Source: AA29 sp041481445 (GTDB taxonomy: Bacteria > Acidobacteriota > Vicinamibacteria > Fen-336). From it: 18,667 nt of DNA. The notes below the pieces were generated by a model that saw nothing but the letters and a program-made list of their open reading frames with translations, was not told the origin of the DNA and made no database searches. Each line of letters starts with the position of its first letter. Within the stretch, counting starts at the first letter, position 1. Both the position numbers and the translations under genes were made by a program. Of the stretch, positions 14,292-18,667 are shown one piece after another. The stretch spans positions 1-18,667 of the forward strand of contig JBGPBV010000134.1 in the NCBI GenBank assembly GCA_041481445.1. Reading direction: 5' to 3'.

Positions 14292-15359
14292 CTAGCCGAA
14301 CCAGACCGATCGGCGCCGGGCCAGCCGGCTGTCGATCATGGCCTGCACCGCCGTCCGGACCTCCTCCGAGATCCGGTTGACGACGATCGGGTCCTCGGCC
14401 GCCTCCGGTCCGTACTCGTCGAGCACGAACGGCTCGCCGAAGTCGATCGACCACTTGCTCGGCAGCGGCAGCAAGCCGAGCGCCCCCAGCCACGGGAAGG
14501 TCGGCGTGAGGGGGAAGTACGGGAACCCGAACGGGCGCCCCACCCAGTCCGCGTGGGCGAAGACGGGGTGGATCTCCTCCGCTCCCACGACCGCGCAGGG
14601 CACGATCGGAGCGCCCGTGCGCAGGGCGATGCGGACGAAGCCGCCGCGCCCGAACCGGGCCAGGCGATAGCGCTCGTGGAACGACTTGCCCACGCCCTTG
14701 ATCCCCTCCGGGAACACGCCGACGAGCGCGCCGCGGCGCAGCAGCCGCTCCGCGTTGTCGGGGTTCGCGCGGACCTCCCCGTGGCGCGTCAGGAGGGGGG
14801 CCAGGAAGGGCAGCAGCGCGAACATGTCCAGCATGAGCATTCGGCACTCGCGCTGCTGGGGATGATGATGGTGGAGGGCGAGCTTGACCATCGCGCCGTC
14901 GTACGGGAGGACGCCGGAGTGGTTGGTCACGAGAAGGGCAGGGCCGTCGGCGGGCACGTGCTCGATCCCGGAGGCCTCCACGCGCCACCAGACCGAGTAC
15001 AGGAACTGGAACAGCGGGTCGATGGTGGCGGCGAACACCGGGTCGAAGCCGAACTCGTCCGTCCGCTCGGAGTGCCAGGCGAAGTAGAGAGCGGATTGCA
15101 GGCGTCCGAGGCTCTCCCAGCTCAGCGCGCGTCGGCCCGACTCCAGCACCCGCGCCATCGCCACGAGCAGCCCGTCTTCCCGATTCGGCCGCGGACGGCC
15201 GGCGATCTCGTCGCGCGCGTCCGCCAGCTCGTGTTGCAGCCGGTCGAGGAACGCCTGCACGTCCGGGGGGACCTCGTGCGCGGAAACAGCGCCGGGGCCG
15301 GGTTGCGGGGCGCGGGAGCGGCGACGTGGTCTCGACGTCCGGCGGCGTGCCCGTTTCAT
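14292..15359 (-). CDS. Lysophospholipid acyltransferase family protein (PlsC/MGAT-like)
   Basis: This 355-residue protein has an acyltransferase domain from about residue 125 to the end. The catalytic block is NHSGVLPYD at 146-154, the NHSGxLPxD variant of the HX4D motif seen in PlsC-like/MGAT-like families, and FPEGIKG at 216-222 is the glycerol-phosphate/acyl-acceptor block. PIVPCAVVGAEE near 251-262 is the third conserved block. The first 20 residues are strongly basic (KRARRRTSRPRRRSR), possibly a membrane-surface anchor. It would transfer an acyl chain to a lipid or alcohol acceptor at the inner membrane. The ATG overlaps the stop of the SDR gene (ATGA), with AAGGAG five bases upstream. 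It ends 22 bases from the convergent hydrogenase large-subunit gene. The acceptor is unknown. Confidence 0.86.
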   Translation of the reverse strand: MKRARRRTSRPRRRSRAPQPGPGAVSAHEVPPDVQAFLDRLQHELADARDEIAGRPRPNREDGLLVAMARVLESGRRALSWESLGRLQSALYFAWHSERTDEFGFDPVFAATIDPLFQFLYSVWWRVEASGIEHVPADGPALLVTNHSGVLPYDGAMVKLALHHHHPQQRECRMLMLDMFALLPFLAPLLTRHGEVRANPDNAERLLRRGALVGVFPEGIKGVGKSFHERYRLARFGRGGFVRIALRTGAPIVPCAVVGAEEIHPVFAHADWVGRPFGFPYFPLTPTFPWLGALGLLPLPSKWSIDFGEPFVLDEYGPEAAEDPIVVNRISEEVRTAVQAMIDSRLARRRSVWFG

Positions 15360-16408
15360 GCCGTCTCCTTCTCGGCCATCGCCGCCGTGGCCGTGGTCGG
15401 GCGGGCGGGAGAGCCGGGGTAGCGGCCAGGGTAGCGGTAGGCGAGGTACGACATCAGGGCCTCCCGGCTGCCGTGGCGGGCCTCGAACCCCAGCTCGGCG
15501 CGGGCGCGCTCGCCGTCGGCCACGCAGAGGAACCGGACGTAGTCGATGAACCCGCCCGGCGCCTCGCCCAGGCCGGCCGCCCACGAGGCGTCGGCCAGCG
15601 CGTAGGCGAGCGGATGCGGTACGGGCAGCGTCAGCTTCTGCGCGAGATGGAGGATCGTGAGGAGCGTGAGGCTGTCCTTCGGGACGACGTTGAACACGCC
15701 GCCGCGCCTGCGCTCGACGGCGGCGTCGAACGCGGCCAGCGCATCCTCGGGATGCAGCAGTTGCAGGAGCGGGTCGTAGCCCATCACCACCCTCACCACG
15801 CGATGCGAGAACAGGCGCGTGTAGAAGGTGTGGACGCCGGGGCCGATCAGGGGGGCGAGGCGCAGCACCGTCACCTTCATGTCGGGATAGCGCCGGGCGA
15901 AGGCGGCGGCGTGCTGCTCGGCCTCCGCCTTGTCACGGATCCAGGGGAACGACTCGTCCGGGCGGAGCGGATCGTCCTCGGTCAGGAAGTTGGGGTTCTG
16001 GCCGCGCGCGCCGTAGACGGCGGTGAACGAGCGCTGGACGACGTGCGACACGCCGGCGGCCGCGCAGGCGGCCAGGACGGCCAGGGTGCCGATCGACTCG
16101 AGCTCGTGCGAGTAGGCGGCGTCCCGCCGGGGATCCGTGTGGAAGGCGGCGTGCACGACGGTGTCCACCTCCTCCTCCCGCAGCACGTCCACCAGTCGGC
16201 GGTCGGCCGCGGGCAGCGTGAGGTCCACGAGGTGGTGCCGGACGCGGCGGGCGCTGGCGGGCGGACGCGCCACGTCGATGACGACGACGTCGTCCGCCCC
16301 CCACTGCTCCACCAGGCGCCGCAGCAGGCGCGAGCCGAGGTAGGAGGCGGCCCCGGTGAGGGCGATGCGGCGGCGGCCCCCGCCCGCCGAGATCCTTCCG
16401 CCCCTCAC
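15356..16408 (-). CDS. NAD-dependent epimerase/dehydratase-family extended SDR, with Trp at the catalytic Tyr position
   Basis: This 350-residue extended short-chain dehydrogenase has a Rossmann motif TGAASYLG at 18-25, VVHAAFHTDP near 84-93 and SFTAVYG at 127-133. In the catalytic block that normally reads PYxxxK, the sequence is PWIRDK, so Trp156 stands where Tyr is expected; Lys160 is kept. This suggests altered chemistry, a binding-only role or a substitute proton donor. RLAPLIGPG and LQLLHPEDA fit substrate-binding segments of the family. The GTG at 16408 overlaps the stop of the upstream reductase gene (GTGA) and has GGAAGG upstream. The stop overlaps the acyltransferase start. It probably acts on a lipid-linked or acyl intermediate made by its neighbours, but that is inferred from context. 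Confidence 0.86.
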   Translation of the reverse strand: MRGGRISAGGGRRRIALTGAASYLGSRLLRRLVEQWGADDVVVIDVARPPASARRVRHHLVDLTLPAADRRLVDVLREEEVDTVVHAAFHTDPRRDAAYSHELESIGTLAVLAACAAAGVSHVVQRSFTAVYGARGQNPNFLTEDDPLRPDESFPWIRDKAEAEQHAAAFARRYPDMKVTVLRLAPLIGPGVHTFYTRLFSHRVVRVVMGYDPLLQLLHPEDALAAFDAAVERRRGGVFNVVPKDSLTLLTILHLAQKLTLPVPHPLAYALADASWAAGLGEAPGGFIDYVRFLCVADGERARAELGFEARHGSREALMSYLAYRYPGRYPGSPARPTTATAAMAEKETA

Positions 16409-18315
16409 GAGGCGGCCTTCCGGCGGTGGAACCCGTCCAGCTCCACCCTCGCCTCGACTTGCCGCCGGAACTCCAGCGGCGAGAGCACGGCCGCCGCTCG
16501 TCCCGTCTCGTACTCGATGTCGTCGATGACGCGCTCCCACAGCGCCTCCCGCCGGGCGACCTCGCGGCCTTCGCGGATCCGCCCGAACTCCTGCACGTAA
16601 CGGTTGTGCCGGCACAGCATGCGGAACGCGACGCGGCCGTCGGGGCGCTGGCCGGGCAGGCCGAGCGTGCGCACGTCCTCGCCGACGTCGTGCACGGTCT
16701 GTCCCCACTCGCTGTAGAAGCCGAAGATGCTGCCGAGCTTCTCGAGGGAGCGCACGAACGGCTGGTCGCCCGCCACCGACAGCAGCGCTCGCGCCAGGGG
16801 CAGGGCGACCGTCCGCGTGAGCGTGGGGTCGGCCATCCACACCTGGATCCCGATCTCCTCGCGCACGATCCGCGCCATCTCCGAAGCGCGCAGGCGGCGG
16901 TCGGTGGCGAGGTGGATGGGGGGGCCGATGGCGGCCGGCGTGGCCAGAGCGGTGAGCACCGCCGCCCCCACGCGATCGAGGGTGACCAGGTTGAGCTCGG
17001 CGGGGGCATCGGCAGGAAACGCCGTCCCCACCAGGCCGGCCAGTCGCGCGCGCACCCGCGCCGGCCACGCGCGCGGGAGCGCTTCCAGCGAGCGCCGCAC
17101 GCGCCCGAAGGCGTTCACGGGCGCGTTCACGACCTTCGTGTCGCCGCGGTTGTTTCCGGTGTGGCCGTCGCCGACGATGATCGACGGCAGGAGCTGGACC
17201 ACGCGCAACCCGTCCCCGATCATGGCCCGCTCCGTCTCCAGGGTGGCCAGGGCCTTGGTCAGCTCGTAGTAGTTGTTGTAGTAGTGCAGCGGAAAGGCCA
17301 CTCCGCCTTCCCGGGCCGGCCTTCGCCCCGTGCGCCCGTGGACGTAGCAGGTCTCCACGGCGACGTGCGCGATGAACCGGGAGCCCTTCGCGCGCTGGGC
17401 CTCGAGGGAGAAGGCGAGGGCCTGGCGCGAGCCCTCGACGTTGGCACGCCACATGTCCTCGAACGGCGCGTCGAACGACACCGAGGCCGCGCAGTGGACG
17501 ACGTGGGTGACGCGCGCGAGCAGGCGGGCCCGCTCGGAGGCGCTCAGCCCCAGCCCCGGCCGGCTGACGTCCCCCGGCACGAAGCGGAACTTCCGCGCAG
17601 CCCGGCCGCGCAGGCCCAGCTCGCGCAGCAGGAGGGCGCCCCGCTGCCGGGGCCCGAGCAGGCGCCCGCGGCCTCCGCGCCGCGGCCGCTGGCGGAGCGG
17701 CCGGCAGACACAGACGACCTCGGCGACGTGCGGGTCGCGAGCGGCCTGCGCCAGCACCTCGCGTCCGAGGAAGCCGGTGGCCCCGGTCAGGAGCACGCAG
17801 AAGCGGGGAGGCGATCCGACGGCGGCCAGGGCCGTGGCCGCCTCGCGGCGAAGCCGTGCGATCCGCTCGCTTCGCTCCCGCTCGTCCAAGGGCACGAGGT
17901 CGCGAAAGCGGAAGCCCATGTCCCGCAATCCCAGGCCGAGGAGCCGGCGCGTCACCCGCTCGAGGGCGGGATCGTGGAAGGTGGCGCCGAGGGCCGCGGC
18001 CGCCCCCTCGCCCGCCTTGCGCGTCAGGCGCAGGACCTGGCGGGCCGCCCATTCGCCGCCGGTCAGGCCGACGATGCGGCTGGCCAGGACCTGGGTGGCG
18101 AGGCTGAAGGGGTGCGAGTCACGGTGCGCGCCGACGAGGAGCTCCTCCGGACGGATCGGTCCGGGCAGCTCCCGGCCGGTGGCGCGGTCGATGCGGGCCA
18201 CGTAGCGGGAGAGGCCGGCCGGCTCTCCTGGGGCGGGCTGCGGGCGCGGAAGCGGAGGCGGCGGGAGGCTTGCCGCGCGTCGCGCGACGGACGGCCGGAG
18301 AAGACGTCGCAGCAT
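16405..18315 (-). CDS. Fatty acyl-CoA/thioester reductase-like SDR (NAD-binding 4 type) with extra N-terminal region
   Basis: This 636-residue protein centres on a Rossmann reductase domain at about residues 172-480. The nucleotide motif TGATGFLG lies at 177-184, VVHCAASVSFDAPF near 272-285, and the catalytic pair Tyr350/Lys354 in NNYYELTKA. This arrangement resembles fatty acyl-CoA reductases and carboxylic-acid-reductase thioester-reductase domains, which reduce activated acyl groups with NAD(P)H. About 170 N-terminal residues, beginning with a basic, Pro-rich stretch, and about 150 C-terminal residues are not assigned. The start at 18315 is the first ATG after the divergent gene's territory but lacks a clear Shine-Dalgarno site. 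It is the first of three overlapping genes (SDR and acyltransferase follow). The product, aldehyde or alcohol, is unknown. Confidence 0.77.
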   Translation of the reverse strand: MLRRLLRPSVARRAASLPPPPLPRPQPAPGEPAGLSRYVARIDRATGRELPGPIRPEELLVGAHRDSHPFSLATQVLASRIVGLTGGEWAARQVLRLTRKAGEGAAAALGATFHDPALERVTRRLLGLGLRDMGFRFRDLVPLDERERSERIARLRREAATALAAVGSPPRFCVLLTGATGFLGREVLAQAARDPHVAEVVCVCRPLRQRPRRGGRGRLLGPRQRGALLLRELGLRGRAARKFRFVPGDVSRPGLGLSASERARLLARVTHVVHCAASVSFDAPFEDMWRANVEGSRQALAFSLEAQRAKGSRFIAHVAVETCYVHGRTGRRPAREGGVAFPLHYYNNYYELTKALATLETERAMIGDGLRVVQLLPSIIVGDGHTGNNRGDTKVVNAPVNAFGRVRRSLEALPRAWPARVRARLAGLVGTAFPADAPAELNLVTLDRVGAAVLTALATPAAIGPPIHLATDRRLRASEMARIVREEIGIQVWMADPTLTRTVALPLARALLSVAGDQPFVRSLEKLGSIFGFYSEWGQTVHDVGEDVRTLGLPGQRPDGRVAFRMLCRHNRYVQEFGRIREGREVARREALWERVIDDIEYETGRAAAVLSPLEFRRQVEARVELDGFHRRKAAS

Positions 18316-18493
18316 GGTGTTGACCGGGGGATCAGTGCGCCCGAGAGTCCCGATCGAGAAGATGACATCTGCACGGCTCGGCCGAATGAGCCAGATGGTT
18401 GCGCTTGGTGGGGCCAACGGATCAGGGACACCGAGGAGGCGAAAGGCGATCCTCTGCGGTTGACGGCTCGCTCTTCCGTCAAGCAGGTCCACA
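18316..18493. other. Divergent intergenic region of the acyl-lipid genes
   Basis: These 178 bases separate the reductase operon from the acyl-CoA dehydrogenase and are slightly less GC-rich than their surroundings. They contain the inverted repeat at 18460-18482. TTGACG within it could double as a -35 hexamer for the rightward gene, but no good -10 follows at 16-18 bases. Confidence 0.5.
18460..18482. promoter_or_regulatory. Perfect inverted repeat, candidate operator
   Basis: TTGACGG at 18460-18466 is mirrored exactly by CCGTCAA at 18476-18482, with nine bases between. It lies 11 bases before the acyl-CoA dehydrogenase start, inside a divergent promoter region. The arm length and spacing suit a dimeric TetR-, GntR- or FadR-type regulator. 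It has no T-run, so it is not a terminator. The cognate regulator is not in the window. Confidence 0.5.
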
Positions 18494-18667
18494 ATGTCAC
18501 GTCTCGAGACGGGAACCCTCGAAATACTGCTCTCCACCGTCCGCGAGTACGCGGGACGGGAGCTGAGCGCGGCCCGGCTGCTGGAGCTCGACGCGAAGGA
18601 CGAGTTCCCGGAGGCGATCCTCGCCGCCCTGAACGATCCCGCGCAGGTCGGCCTCCATCTCCTGTCC
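18494..18667 (+). CDS. Acyl-CoA dehydrogenase, N-terminal fragment (3' partial)
   Basis: The frame runs from the ATG at 18494 to the end of the window, 58 residues. The sequence LLSTVREYAGRELSAARLLE, followed by LDAKDEFPEAILAALND and VGLHLLS, matches the all-helical N-terminal domain of acyl-CoA dehydrogenases, where similar REYA, LDxxDEFP and GLHLL segments are common. The FAD-binding and catalytic parts lie beyond the window, so substrate class cannot be judged. The gene is divergent from the acyl-reductase operon and has the inverted repeat just upstream. Its ribosome site is weak (AGG six bases before the ATG). If full-length, it would oxidise an acyl-CoA and pass electrons to electron-transfer flavoprotein. 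Confidence 0.82.
   Translation, partial: MSRLETGTLEILLSTVREYAGRELSAARLLELDAKDEFPEAILAALNDPAQVGLHLLS

Noticed and set aside
16405..18537. Upstream start at 18537 for the reductase gene
   Set aside because: It would overlap the start of the divergent acyl-CoA dehydrogenase by 44 bases and run through the inverted repeat. The added residues do not look conserved.

Overview
The window is very GC-rich (by eye around 70%), densely packed, and carries no RNA genes, insertion sequences, prophage parts or CRISPR arrays. The TonB-type protein implies an outer membrane. The long Gly/Val-rich linker in that protein resembles what I recall from Acidobacteriota, but Rokubacteria-, Myxococcota- or Gemmatimonadota-like genomes are not excluded. 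The two c-type cytochromes and the [NiFe] hydrogenase suggest a bacterium with flexible respiratory metabolism.

Layout. (1) Positions 1-994, plus strand: 3' part of a tandem universal stress protein, overlapping tail-to-tail with the next operon. (2) 924-3812, minus strand: a likely four-gene operon of cytochrome c, hflK, hflC and a membrane-anchored cytochrome c. (3) 4107-4808, plus: a lone EutL-like bacterial-microcompartment shell protein. (4) 4802-5614, minus: a TonB-type energy transducer without ExbB/ExbD. (5) 5723-6568, plus: a helix-hairpin-helix DNA-binding protein resembling the N-terminus of PolX. (6) 6627-9676, plus: an ABC ATPase and two FtsX/MacB-type permeases. (7) 9799-14269, plus: a group 3b-like soluble NAD(P)-linked [NiFe] hydrogenase operon in the order beta, cyclic-nucleotide-binding-like protein, gamma, delta, alpha. 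(8) 14292-18315, minus: three translationally coupled genes for a fatty acyl-CoA/thioester reductase-like protein, an atypical extended SDR and a lysophospholipid acyltransferase. (9) From 18494, plus: the start of an acyl-CoA dehydrogenase, divergent from (8), with a perfect 7-bp inverted repeat just upstream.

How the parts may work together. The hydrogenase genes encode a complete catalytic and electron-transfer set: NiFe large subunit, FeS small subunit, FAD/NAD(P) diaphorase with 2Fe-2S, and a ferredoxin-like beta subunit. Its Hyp maturation factors and endopeptidase must lie elsewhere. The three-gene minus-strand set plus the divergent acyl-CoA dehydrogenase looks like an acyl-lipid module (acyl reduction, oxidoreduction, acyl transfer, acyl-CoA turnover), but the product cannot be read from sequence. 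The HflKC pair between two cytochromes suggests a membrane-quality-control or scaffold role tied to respiration. The least expected items are the orphan microcompartment protein, the cytochrome-flanked HflKC operon and the hydrogenase-embedded cNMP-like protein with a degenerate phosphate-binding cassette.
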